Shown piece after piece: positions 1-11,469 of a stretch of 64,000 nucleotides of DNA. The stretch's first letter is position 1. Each line of letters begins with the position of its first letter. The position numbers and the translations under genes were made by a program. This DNA is from Populus alba. Its lineage: Eukaryota > Streptophyta > Magnoliopsida > Malpighiales > Salicaceae. The notes beneath the pieces were generated by a model. It ran no database searches. It saw only the letters and a list, made by a program, of their open reading frames with translations, and was not told where the DNA came from. The stretch lies in the NCBI RefSeq assembly GCF_005239225.2, contig NC_133296.1, positions 11,222,001 to 11,286,000 on the forward strand. Reading direction: 5' to 3'.

Positions 1-135
1 TCCCCTGCATAATTAGCCTTTATCTGTATTGTCGCAGACCATAGATTTTCTAACATCCATAATACTAGATGATGACTTTTGAACTTTATAATCATAACTT
101 TATGATTATACCCAAAACTCATTTCCTTTCAACAC
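1..135. other. Left flank of the Athila-type insertion
   Basis: Ordinary AT-rich flank. Bases from about 60 to 135 match 18700-18779 closely, including the stretch around 'tataatcataactttatg', and that match carries on at 17698. The flank is therefore the left part of an old duplicated locus that was later split by the 17.5-kb retrotransposon. No gene seen. Confidence 0.7.
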
Positions 136-1913
136 TGATTAGTACTTAAAAGTGCATATTTATCAAGGTGTTATATCATCATTTTACATTTAAAGTATCA
201 ATAACTCCTTAACTAAAGCATGTTTTATAATAACAAGTCTAATACTATAAAATGCCCTAATATATGGTAAATGTTCATCTTAAATGCAGGCCTATCACAT
301 AAATCAAAGGATTGATTGATGAATTCAACTACTGAAATTTGTGAAGATAAAGAGAGGGTGAAACTTAGAAAAGAGATGTTGGTGCAGTCCAAACTGGAAC
401 ACTGTTCAGTAATTGGTTCATATCTCGAGTTCTAGATATCCAAATGACCTCAAATGTTTATACAGATTCAGTAAGACATAAGCCTATAACTTTCATGTTT
501 TCATCAAGATCTAAGAAGGCTGTTTTCAAGTCCAAATTATAGCAACAATAGAGAAGTCTGAATCTGTCCTGCAGCCCGAACACTGCTCAGTGTTTGGCTC
601 ATATCTGGAGTTCTAGAAGTCCAAATGACCTCAAATGTTTACACAGATTTGTTAAGACAATTTCCTGCAACTTTCATGTTTTCAAGTGGACCCAGTTCTG
701 ATGCTAGCATTTTCGTTTTATTTAGACAAGAAGTTAAGGATTTTCACCAAGTTAAAAGTTGGACACCCACTCAACAATTAGTCATCAAATCAATAATTCC
801 AAATTTTGGCCTATAAAAGGAGGCATTTGCCATGCATTTGGGAGCTTGGTTGTTCAGATCAAGTTCATGCTCTTTATTTCTCTTTTTATATATTTTTTTG
901 TAATTTTTAAATTTTGCTTTCATTAATATCTTGTTTATGCTTTTCATTTCCTTTCCCTTACTTAGTTAACTTGTATTTTCTTTATGTTCTTGTTTTGTTT
1001 ATTTATATTTCTCTTCTTTATTATATTTAGCTAAGTTTATTATGTCAAGTTGAAAAGGTTACACTAATGGTGTAAGAATAAGTATGGTGTAAACTCAACA
1101 TGGACCTTAATGTTTAATATTAACATATCTTATCTTTTTATCTTACTAATTCTTAATACCTTGCTTGTTAAATGGTTAATCTAGATTTGTGTTGGATAAT
1201 ACTTGGTATAACAAATGTTTGGCACTCTCATAGCCCAATCGTATGGTATTACCTACACCTGAGCTATGAAAGGAACTTGATTTGTTGTTAACATGAGTTG
1301 ACATCATGAATTCTTGACAATATTTAAAAGTTTGGTGTTATGTAAATAAGATAATTAATATGATCATGTTAATAATTTATAATGAGCTAGTAATGACAAA
1401 TCATCTGATTGGAACCTCCTTCGTGTGTGGTTTCCAAATTGAGTAATAAGAGTTTATATTATACTTGTTTAAAATACCATTGGTGGATCCTCTAACCTTG
1501 ACATTTATTTTTATCATTGTTTAATCCTTACATTAATCTTTCATCTCAAAGTTCTCATTAATTTCTTCATCTTCTTCTTTATTATCATTATTATTATTAT
1601 TATTATTATTACTACTACTACTACTACTACTAGCTGCTGCTATTATTATTATTATTATTATATAATATATCTCTTTGATCTTTTCATAAACTCAGTATAT
1701 AGGCTGGAAACCTGTGACCCAATCTTTTAGATCATTCTCAGGTATAACAACGCCACGTACTGAGTATTATTATTGTTGTTGTTGTTGTTGTTGTCTTGTT
1801 ATTTATAATTTATACAATTAACCTCTCTGTGGTTCGATCCCGGTCTTGCCGGGTTATTTATTATTTCGACACTCCTGCACTTGAGAGAAGACATCAATCT
1901 TTTGGTCGTGTCA
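136..1913 (+). repeat. 5' LTR of the Athila-type element
   Basis: This 1778-bp LTR has TG...CA ends. A TATA box (ctataaaagg, 811-820) lies at the end of U3. Near the 3' end is a variable microsatellite of TTA/CTA units (about 1583-1660) and a second TTG array (about 1766-1793). The last part carries the 'ggttcgatcccggtcttgcc' type segment common at the ends of this LTR class. It pairs with 15887-17692, and with the diverged solo LTR at 62389-63970. Confidence 0.93.
811..818 (+). promoter_or_regulatory. TATA box of the 5' LTR
   Basis: The sequence ctataaaa sits in a conserved context ending in ggaggcatttgcc. It recurs in the 3' LTR at 16562-16569 and, inverted, in the solo LTR at about 63284-63293. 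Conservation in all three copies supports it as the LTR promoter. Confidence 0.65.
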
Positions 1914-1919
1914 AGTTTT

Positions 1920-1937
1920 TGGCACCGTTGCCGGGGA
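1920..1937 (+). other. Primer-binding site, tRNA-Asp type
   Basis: tggcaccgttgccgggga begins six bases after the LTR end. It is complementary to the 3' end of plant tRNA-Asp with one mismatch (a for g at the fifth base). This primer is characteristic of Athila-like elements and fixes the plus orientation. Confidence 0.88.
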
Positions 1938-2136
1938 GGTAAATTCTTGTACAAATTATAGTATTTATTTTGTTTTCTCTTTTCACTTTTCTTGTATCTA
2001 ACTTTGTTTCTTTTGTTTTGTTTCCTTTTCTTTTGTTTTCTTCTTCCTTTTATTCTCTTTCTATACGTGCATGAGTGTTTGGTCACGTACATTAAGTGGT
2101 AGACTTTTTAGGGTATCCTCATCATTTGCAGAAAAT

Positions 2137-2685
2137 ATGGCTGAAGAAGATAACTAGTCATTTCATAATGAGAATAACCATGTTAGGACACTTAGAGACC
2201 ACATGAATCCCACAAGAACAAGTGCACCATCATGCATAGTTTTCCCTCCTGATGCATCCCATTTTAATTTTAAGCCAGACATTATTTAACTTTTACCTTT
2301 TTTTCATGGTTTAGATCTAAAAAATCTATATTTGCATTTGAGAGAATTTAAAGAAGTTTGTAACACCTATAATGACTTAAATTGTAGCATGAATACCATT
2401 AGATTAAAGCTTTTGTCTTTTTTCATTAAAAGATAAAGCTAAAACATGGCTACAAAATATTAGGTCAGGATCCATTCGTGCTTGGGATGAAATGCAACAA
2501 CAATTTTTAAAGAATTTTTTTTCCATCTCACAGAACCAACTCTTTCAAAAGACAAATCACCATTTTCACTCAAAAACCAGGTGAAACATTTTACCAATGT
2601 TGGGATAGGTATCGAGACTTGCTTAATACTTGCCCTCATCATGGTTTTGAAACATGGAGATTGGTTTCACAATTTTATAAAGGAT
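2137..2685 (+). pseudogene. Athila-type gag, 5' part, broken
   Basis: ATG at 2137 is followed by a TAG stop at codon 7. The frame then reads an Athila-like gag amino terminus (RTLRDHMNPTRTSAPSC), with further stops and at least one frameshift near 2410-2440. The end of this part contains the conserved gag segment reading FYQCWDRYRDLLNTCPHHG in one frame (about 2590-2640). The reading is cut at 2685 by the nested element and resumes at 12139 after the duplicated aggat. Gag would form the virus-like particle; this copy cannot make one. Confidence 0.85.
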
Positions 2686-3527
2686 TGTCGCACATCGAAG
2701 AAATCCCGCGCGCGGCAATCTGTTGGCGATTTTATTATTATTGTTTGTGTTTTGCTTGGTTCGTTGGAGTCGCCACCTAGTATTATGGTCACTAGGAACC
2801 TATGGTCTGCGAGAGTCTGAGTAAGGGACTAGTTGTGCAAGGGGAAGACGCATCACCCCCAGTGCACCCTACCTAAGGTAAGCTGCATTGTTGTTTGATT
2901 GTTTTTCTAGGTCAAATTTCTATTCGTTGGTCTTTTCTAAGGTTCAAGGTAGATCTATCTTCATGAGAAAGTCTCTACTTTATTGGATTAAATCCTAACC
3001 GTTCTAAGGTCTGAATGACATTTATTTACACCTTGTATCTTTAATACTTGAGGGTGTACTTTATCATGTAATTTTACACCTTTCAAATATTAAAGTCTAC
3101 ATTTGGATCCTAGAAAAAGATTGAAAAAAGGTTTTTGATATTTTGGCCAAACCCTAATGGATAATCATAAACTAGTTATGATATTCATTTTTTGGATTTT
3201 TCAAAAGGTGAGAAAGATGCAATTTTTCAAAAAACACATGCTTGGAAAATTTTTAGGACTTGGCCGTATGCAATAAAATATTTTTTTCTTTTTGATATAT
3301 TTTTTAAAAAAATATTTCGAAAAAACCGGGTATTTTAATACCGGACTTGTATCTTACAATGTAAGTATACAACCCAATATTAAGCAAACTTGGTGGAAAA
3401 ATATTTGAGAAAACCACAATTTTTAAATGATTTTTTTTTAATATTTTTTGAAAATAAAAAAGAAAAACGAATAAAAAACTAAAAGGCATGAACAGTGAAC
3501 AGTGACGGCATGAAGAAGGCTAAAAGG

Positions 3528-3571
3528 CATGAACAGTAGACATGAATTATAATTCACGTCTACTGTTCATG
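3528..3571. repeat. 44-bp near-perfect palindrome in LTR
   Basis: Two 22-base arms (3528-3549 and 3550-3571) are complementary with a single mismatch and no spacer; the arms carry catgaacagtagac and its complement. The same palindrome is at 10803-10846 in the other LTR. It lies downstream of the minus-strand TATA box, so it would fold into a hairpin in the transcript leader/R-U5 region. Confidence 0.85.
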
Positions 3572-3810
3572 CATGAACAGTGACGCCGAAGAAGAAGAGG
3601 AAGGTGAGCGGACCACCTGGCGTGGCGGCGATGGCTGGCTGGAGGAGGAGGACCTAAAGCTGGTGGTGGAAACGGCGGTGGAGTTGGCTGGAGCGGCTGC
3701 AGCTGGAAGAGGAAAAAAAGAAGAAAATCTGCAGCAGGAAAAGGGAGGAAGGCTGGTTTTTTTGGCTTACTTTGGACCCGATCTCCCCCCTCTAAGCACG
3801 AAATTGGCTC

Positions 3811-3820
3811 CTATTTATAG
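3811..3820 (-). promoter_or_regulatory. TATA box in 3' LTR of nested element
   Basis: On the minus strand this reads ctataaatag, a strong plant TATA box; the equivalent in the transcription-driving 5' LTR is 11089-11098. Confidence 0.6.
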
Positions 3821-4155
3821 GGATGGAAAGAGGGTAATCTTGTCTTCAACGTGGAAAAAGTCTCAGCCCTTGATTAGACTCGAGGAATCCAAGCCGTTGG
3901 TTCAAAGTGTGCACCTCGAACTGCAAAATTTGGCAATCCAAGGCTGCAGACTGCCCGAGGGTGCCACTTTGGGCCAATAAATGGAGCCGTTTCCAAGATT
4001 TTCGACCCGACCGGACCACTCCAAGGGATAAAGGGATTTCAGGTGAACATGTCGGTGCATGCCTTGTCGGATTTGGGGAACAAACGAGGTAGAAAATGCG
4101 CCTAGAAGTCTGCCACTCGGGCAGCTTCACGGGGAAGATGATGAACAGTACCCGC

Positions 4156-4192
<37 letters not shown>

Positions 4193-4859
4193 ACAAACAC
4201 GGCGCCGTTTTCCAATTCTTTCAAATTTGACCCCAGGATTTTATCAATTTGACCCCTATAGTTTGGCGCCTTTTGCAGATTGGTCCTTGGCTTTGGATTT
4301 TGTCAATTTAACCCCTAATTGGCCCCAAAACTTCAATTTTCTTTCAATTTGGCCCCTGATTTCAATCAATTATCTTGGTAAAAATTAAATTTGGTCTCGT
4401 ATAATTTCATTCTTCTCAATTAAGCCCAAATTAGGCTCCCAAACTTAATTTTTTCACCAATTAAGCCCCAAATAAAATTAATTTGACCCATTTAAAGTAT
4501 AATTAAGTCCTTGCACTTAATTAAATCCTTCAATTGGACCCAAATTAATTCTTAAACATAATTAAAATTCAATTTGGCCCATGATTAAATCAAATTGACC
4601 TATTAAAAATTTAATTATGTCCTTGGACTTAATTTTCATGCAAATTCATCCAATAATCATTTAATTTAACCTTGAATTTGCATTGTATTCCTATTTTTTT
4701 GGGCATAATGGGGAACAATTAGGCCTTGAATTTCCTCCAAAAATTGCAGCTTGATTTCCCGACCTACCTTCTTCGCGTTGCCAGCCTTTATTTTTTTTTT
4801 TTATTTTTATTTTAAAAAAAAATGAAATTTGGGGAATAACCCAAAATTGGGTTATGACA

Positions 4860-4875
4860 GTTGCCCCCCTCTTTA
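4860..4875 (-). other. Polypurine tract of nested element
   Basis: On the minus strand this reads taaagaggggggcaac, directly abutting the 3' LTR start (tgtcataac). It primes plus-strand DNA synthesis in LTR retrotransposons. Confidence 0.8.
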
Positions 4876-4984
4876 CAACGCTTATGAAAGAAAGTTTTGT
4901 AAGATACTTTAGATAATAAGCGTTGTAAAGAAGAAAAAAGGAAGATTTTTTTTTTTTTTTTTGAAAATTCAAAGATTTTGAAAT

Positions 4985-6310
4985 GGTCGAATTGTTAGGG
5001 GTGACCTACCCGGGTGAAAAACACAAAGATGTTTTAAAGTGGTGAAAAATACAGAGATTTTTCAAAGAGGTGAAAAATGCAAAGATTTTTCAAAGTGGTT
5101 TTGTTGTAATGGGCAACCGGCCCAAGATGGAAAACGAAAAGAGTTTTCAAGGTGGTGAGAAATGCAAAGATTTCTCAAAATGGTGAGAAATGCAAAGATT
5201 TCTCAAAGTGGTTTTGTTGTAATGGGCAACCGGCCCAGATGAAAGGTTTTGAAAAATACAAAGATTTTTTCAAAGAGGTGAAAAATGCAGAGATTTTTCA
5301 AAGTGGTGAGAAATGCGAAGATTTCTCAAAAATGATATTGTTGTGATGGGCGACTTGCCCAGATGGAAAGTGATGAAAAATGCAAAGATTTTTCAAAGTG
5401 GTGAGAAATACAAAGATTTATCAAAGTGGTGAAAAATGCAGAGATTTTTCAAAGTGGTTTTGTTGTAATGGGCAACCAGCCCGATGAAAGGTTTTGAAAA
5501 ATACAAAGATTTTTTCAAATAGGTGAAAAATGCAGAGATTTTTCAAAGTGGTGAGAAATCCAAAGATTTCTCAAGATGGTGAAAAATTTTAGAGGTGGTG
5601 AGAAATGCAAAGATTTCTCAAAATGATGAAAAATGCAAAGATTTTTCAAAGTGGTTTTGTTGTAATGGGCAACCGGCCCAAGTTGAAAATGAAAAGATTT
5701 TCGAAGGGGTGAAAAATACAAAGATTTTTCAAAGTGGTGAGAAATGCAAAGATTTCTCAAAGTGATGAAAAATGCAAAGATTTTTCAAAGTGGTGAAAAA
5801 TGCAGAGATTTTTCAAAGTGGTTTTGTTGTAATGGGCAACCGGCCCAAGATGGAAAGGTTTTGAAAAATACAAAGATTTTTTCAAAGAGGTGAAAAATAC
5901 AGAGATTTTTCGAAGTGGTGAGAAATGCGAAGATTTCTCAAAATGATGAAAATTTTATAGGTGGTGAGAAATGCAAAAGATTTCTCAAAATGGTTTTATT
6001 GTTATGGGCAACCGGCCCAAATGGAAAAAAGTTTGAAAGTGGGGAGAAATGCAATGATTTCTCAAAAATGGTTTTATTGTTATGGGCAACCGGCCCAAAT
6101 GGAAAAGGTTTGAAGGTGGGGAGAAATGCAATGATTTCTCAAAAATGGTTTTATTGTTATGGGCAACCGGCCCAAATGAAAAAAGTATGAAGGTGGGGAG
6201 AAATGCAATGATTTCTCAAAAATGGTTTTATTGTTATGGGCAACCGGACCAAATGGAAGATGAAAAAAGTTTTGAAAGAGGTCTGATTATAATGGGTGAC
6301 CTACCCGAGT
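4985..6310. repeat. Tandem array of 'gaaaaatgcaaagattt' modules, with a regular 77-bp part
   Basis: The array is built from short modules 'gtg(g/a)tgaaaaatgcaaagatttttcaaa' about 25-30 bases long, interleaved with a 'tgttgtaatgggcaaccggccca' module. At 5990-6260 the units become regular: the marker 'tattgttatgggcaaccgg' starts at 5997, 6075, 6152 and 6229, giving periods of 78, 77 and 77 bp. The small ORFs it creates on both strands are products of the repeat and not genes. Confidence 0.92.
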
Positions 6311-6364
6311 GAAAAGGCAAAATGTCTGAAAGGACATGATAGGACTCGATGGGGAACGAGGGAT

Positions 6365-7130
6365 GAAAAGCGCACTCTAAAGGAGGTTAGCGCACTCGAA
6401 AGGAGGTAGGGTTAGAAAAACACACTACCTAAGAGGTGAGTGCTCCAAGGCGCACTCAAAAGGAGGCAAGGTTTGGAAAACGCACTACCTAAGAGGTAAG
6501 GGCTCAAAGGAGCAATCAAAAGGAGGTAGGGTTAGAAAAACGCACTACCTAAGAGGTGAGGGCTTGAAGGAGCTCTCAAAAAGAGGCAGGGTTGGAAAAC
6601 ACACTACCTAAGATGGTTGATGGCCCTAAGGCGCACTTAAAAGGAGATATGGTTGGAAAACGCACTACCTAAGGGGTTGATGGCTTTAAGGCGCACTCAA
6701 AAGGAGGTATGGTTAGAAAACGCACTACCTAAGGGTTGAAGGCTCTAAGGCGCACTTAGAAGGAGAGGTGGTTAGAAAACGCACTACCTAAGATGTTAGG
6801 GCTCGAAAGAGCTCTCGAGAAAAGGCAAGGTTGGAAAACTCATTACCAAAGAGGTGAGGGCTCGAAGGAGCTCTCAAGAAAAGGCAGGGTTGGAAAACAC
6901 ACTACCTAAGAGGGTTAGGGCTCGAAGGCACCCTAAAAGAAAAGAGGTAGGGCTAGAAAACACACTACCTAAGAGGTGAGTGCTCCAAGGGGCACTCAAA
7001 AAGAGGTAGGGTTGGAAAACACACTACCTAAAAGGTTAGGGCTCGAAGGCACACTAAAGGAGAGGTAGGGTCAGAAAACACACTACCTAAAAGGGTTAGG
7101 GCTCAAAGGCACACTAAAAAAAGGGAGTGA
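6365..7130. repeat. 60-bp tandem array, about 12 copies
   Basis: The marker 'actacctaa' recurs at 6424, 6484, 6544, 6603, 6664, 6724, 6783, 6901, 6964, 7023 and 7082, with a degenerate unit near 6842. The period is close to 60 bp. Units read roughly 'aggtgagggctcgaaggagctctcaaaaggaggtagggttggaaaac' after the marker, and diverge by substitutions. The array is unrelated in sequence to the 77-bp array beside it. Confidence 0.93.
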
Positions 7131-9936
7131 TGGTGAGACACCGATCTGTCAAGGATGAAAGTAATGCATCATGATCAATATGCATGTATACTTACCTGAG
7201 AAGTATAGGTCCCCTTTTCTTCATGGAGTTCTCCTTTTCTTAAAAGTTGGAGTCTCTGATAGTAAGCTTTGATGGCTCTTTTCGCTCTTGCTTACTCGAG
7301 TCATATCTTGTGATCTTGACCACTTGGAAGGACTTGATATCATCATACTTCTTTGTCCTCCGCCCCTTTATCTCAAGGGTTGCCAATTTTGCCCAATGTT
7401 TTTCTTAGAAGGGAATCATGGAGCCAGCCCTACCAGATGTTTTTGATGGCCCCCTAGCTTGATCATGCCCCCAAGTATTCAATTCGGGTTTAGGGATGAG
7501 GCTATATGAAGGAAGGTTTGACAAGGAGTTGATTTCATGCAGAATTTTTGGAATTTCAAAGCTATTCCAGATACAAAAATCATTTTGACATCGATTCAAA
7601 GCAAACTCATTCTGAAGAAATTCAAGTGATTCCTATGTAGAGGTTTTCAGAAGTGATGAAAACTTTTTATTTTGATTTTTGGTGAAAAATATGAAGTGAC
7701 ATTTGGTTGGTCACAAAAGGTTGAAATTTCAATTTGAGGGTTATTGAGAACCGTTTGTGAAAATGTGAAAAACACGAAGTGACATCTGTTTGGTCACAAA
7801 AGGTTTAAATTTCAATTTGAGGGTTATTGAGAACCGTTTTCAAATCATTCATTTTATTTGCATGAATAATGAATTTATTTCGCATGAGAAAGCACTGCCT
7901 ACCGATCCAGATTGCTTGCCTTTGATCAGAAAGGGCTTAATTAGGCACGTAATGCAGGCTTGGGCTTTTGGCTATGAAGAAAATGATATTTGTAGGCTCA
8001 AGGGTGTTTAAGGGACTTTAAGACTAAGGATCACAAGTGCTTATATCCCAAACTCTTTTGTTCATACATTTTTGGACCTTGGAATTGATTTGTAAAATGG
8101 TCCACGGTGCCCCCCAGTGTTGGGCTTGGGCTCTTTCTCTTTGTTTTTCTTTTCTTCATTTGATTTTGAGCATCATTGCATTAGATTTTTTTATGCTTAG
8201 AATTTTGGATCCTTTGGATTTTTCTTCATGCCCCCCAGCTTTGTATGGGCACCTTTGATGATTGAGAATTTTCTTTTATGCCCCCCGGTATGGTTTGGGC
8301 ACTTTCATCGTTGAAGACTTTTTCATGCCCCCAAGAGTTATTTGGGCACTTTCAATCATTATGGATTTTTTGCACTTGCCCCCCAGTGTAGGGTGTGATC
8401 CTAGCCAAGGTTATTTTTCAAGAAAAATTTATTAGGCTCAAAAGGGGACTGCAAGGGATATATTTCAGCCTTGTGAAAGGATTATCAAAGATGGCCTTTT
8501 TTCATCTCAAATGCATGCATTTAGGATCGGTAAGCCTTGCTTTCATGCGAGTATGCAGTGATTTCTCATTATTCATGCAATCAAAACTCAGCTTTGGAGT
8601 CACTTCATGATGTTTTTTTTTTTTTTTTTGGTTTTCTAGGTGTATGGTTACCTCTCTAAGGAATCACCTGAATTTCCAGAACTCGTTTGTTTCGGACAAA
8701 CATCAACATGATTTCTGTTTTTGTACTAAACTTTGAATTCCCAAAAATCCTTGTGAAAACATGCACAGTTTTGGAAGAAAGGGGAAACACGCCTAAAGAT
8801 TTTTGACGCAATGGTTTCATGCTTGAAGGTTATGCTCAATGTGTTATTTGCATGAAACAACAAAAATGAAGGCATGTGATGAACACAGGAAAACACAAGA
8901 AAGGCTCAATGGACAGGGAAAGTCTTGTGGAATTTTGAGCCAAATTGCCAGCAAAAATTGGGATAGGTTGAAACAAAAAATCAAGTTTTTGCAGGCATGA
9001 TCAAACTGAGGTAGTTATTTTGGCAGAGCATGAACAGGCTCCATTCTGCAACGGTGATGCAATTCCCCTTCAGATTGTGTTGAGGCTCTTGATCATATTA
9101 GCCCCCAATTTCTTTGGGTTGAGTTTTTGTTGGGGCTTTGAACAAAAATGACTTGCCGATTGGAAGGACCTTCACTAGAGGCATTTCTAAGTGTTTGCTC
9201 GAGTAAGCTAGTGAGGCGAGCCACACTTGCTTTCAGAGACTCTAACTCTTCTTGGAAATGGATGCTGCAATGAGCACGCTCTTTGTCTCCAATGTTTCTC
9301 TCAAAATCAGGTGTTGTAGACTCGGAGGGGACCTACTTTTTATTCTGGTGCATGCATGACAAATGTATGTACATGAAGTCTATATGATGAACTCGTCTTC
9401 AAGGGGTGACAACATGGTCGTAACTCTTGTATGATGGAACAAAAATCATGATTTTTGCCCAAACTCTACAATGAAAATTTTCGGAGTGACGGCCATTGTG
9501 TCACCCAAAAATCTTGAGTTCAAGATATTTCACAAAGGGTTTGCCCTGATGCAAATAAATGATAGCACATACAACCTAAGGATAGGTTTTATTCATTGTG
9601 TGTACATGGGTAGGTTTTCTATCTGGTCTCAAAAGGGTCTATGAACTGCCTAGTGACTACCTCACGTGAAGGCAGTATAGGGGTTTACAAGGAATGGTTG
9701 GGGCACCATGTGACCGCCATTACCGAGTAAACACTCAGCTCATAGTTGGATGTTTCACGAATCTGAACCCCGACTGAAAGTCATGAGGCAGACCGCTACT
9801 CCCCACCTAACCTAGAATTGGGTTTATTCGCAAAATTAAAATGCATGCTAAAGCAGTAAAAATGCGAGCTAAAATTAAAGACCAACAAAAGGAAAACAAT
9901 CAAACTATCAATGCTTAGTCCGACCAGACATGGTTG
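7131..9936 (-). other. Non-coding interior of nested element
   Basis: No long open frame and no retroviral-type protein motif is visible on either strand. A degenerate array of about 50-bp units beginning 'atgccccccag...tgggcactttcat' occupies about 8098-8400 (units near 8102, 8228, 8278, 8326 and 8382). In the element's own orientation this is leader plus the position of gag-pol, which has been lost or replaced. Confidence 0.75.
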
Positions 9937-9954
9937 TCCCCAGTGGAGTCGCCA
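9937..9954 (-). other. Primer-binding site of nested element
   Basis: On the minus strand this reads tggcgactccactgggga, three bases after the 5' LTR end. It closely resembles the tRNA-Arg-type primer site described for Ogre elements (tggcgactctgctgggga), with two differences. It defines 9958-12138 as the 5' LTR. Confidence 0.75.
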
Positions 9955-9957
9955 TTC

Positions 9958-11433
9958 TGTCGCACATCGAAGAAATCCCGCGCGCGGCAATCTGTTGGCG
10001 ATTTTATTATTATTGTTTGTGTTTTGCTTGGTTCGTTGGAGTCGCCACCTAGTATTATGGTCACTAGGAACCTATGGTCTGCGAGAGTCTGAGTAAGGGA
10101 CTAGTTGTGCAAGGGGAAGACGCATCACCCCCAGTGCACCCTACCTAAGGTAAGCTGCATTGTTGTTTGATTGTTTTTCTAGGTCAAATTTCTATTCGTT
10201 GGTCTTTTCTAAGGTTCAAGGTAGATCTATCTTCATGAGAAAGTCTCTACTTTATTGGATTAAATCCTAACCATTCTAAGGTCTGAATGACATTTATTTA
10301 CACCTTGTATCTTTAATACTTGAGGGTGTACTTTATCATGTAATTTTACACCTTTCAAATATTAAAGTCTACATTTGGATCCTAGAAAAAGATTGAAAAA
10401 AGGTTTTTGATATTTTGGCCAAACCCTAATGGATAATCATAAACTAGTTATGATATCCATTTTTTGGATTTTTCAAAAGGTGAGAAAGATGCAATTTTTC
10501 AAAAAAACACATGCTTGGAAAATTTTTAGGACTTGGCCGTATGCAATAAAATATTTTTTTCTTTTGATATATTTTTTAAAAAAATATTTCGAAAAAACCG
10601 GGTATTTTAATACCGGACTTGTATCTTACAATGTAAGTATACAACCCAATATTAAGCAAACTTGGTGGAAAAATATTTGAGAAAACCACAATTTTTAAAT
10701 GATTTTTTTTTAATATTTTTTTGAAAATAAAAAAGAAAAAACGAATAAAAAAACTAAAAGGCATGAACAGTGAACAGTGACGGCATGAAGAAGGCTAAAA
10801 GGCATGAACAGTAGACATGAATTATAATTCACGTCTACTGTTCATGCATGAACAGTGACGCCGAAGAAGAAGAGGAAGGTGAGCGGACCACCTGGCGTGG
10901 CGGCGATGGCTGGCTGGAGGAGGAGGACCTAAAGCTGGTGGTGGAAACGGCGGTGGAGTTGGCTGGAGCGGCTGCAGCTGGAAGAGGAAAAAAAAGAAGA
11001 AAAATCTGCAGCAGGAAAAGGGAGGAAGGCTGGTTTTTTTTGGCTTACTTTGGACCCGATCTCCCCCCTCTAAGCACGAAATTGGCTCCTATTTATAGGG
11101 ATGGAAAGAGGGTAATCTTGTCTTCAACGTGGAAAAAGTCTCAGCCCTTGATTAGACTCGAGGAATCCAAGCCGTTGGTTCAAAGTGTGCACCTCGAACT
11201 GCAAAATTTGGCAATCCAAGGCTGCAGACTGCCCGAGGGTGCCACTTTGGGCCAATAAATGGAGCCGTTTCCAAGATTTTCGACCCGACCGGACCACTCC
11301 AAGGGATAAAGGGATTTCAGGTGAACATGTCGGTGCATGCCTTGTCGGATTTGGGGAACAAACGAGGTAGAAAATGCGCCTAGAAGTCTGCCACTCGGGC
11401 AGCTTCACGGGGAAGATGATGAACAGTACCCGC

Positions 11434-11469
<36 letters not shown>

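Larger units (their letters stand above)
2686..4859 (-). repeat. 3' LTR of the nested element
   Basis: This 2174-bp LTR reads, on the minus strand, from tgtcataaccc to gatgtgcgaca. It includes a GA/GGC-rich segment (about 3580-3760), a TATA box (3811-3820), a 30-base T tract near 4157-4188 and a long run of 'aatttggccc/aattaagtcc' type short degenerate repeats (about 4225-4680). The partner LTR differs mainly by single bases and homopolymer lengths, indicating recent insertion. Confidence 0.93.

Noticed and set aside
3573..3980. 135-codon plus-strand frame starting MNSDAEEEEEG, repeated at 10848-11258
   Set aside because: It lies in both LTRs, antisense to the element's own orientation, is rich in GAA/GGC low-complexity sequence and the two copies differ by a frameshift. 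It is not a conserved protein.
3846..4196. Minus-strand frame with a poly-lysine start, and its copy at 11124-11522
   Set aside because: The lysine run is only the translated T tract of the LTR; no family motif.
5152..6312. Several short frames in the tandem array
   Set aside because: They arise from the repeat unit itself and occur in several frames and on both strands.
4985..7130. Possible CRISPR-like array because of regular repeats
   Set aside because: Units are directly adjacent without unique spacers, and the DNA is plant; these are tandem repeats in a retrotransposon.
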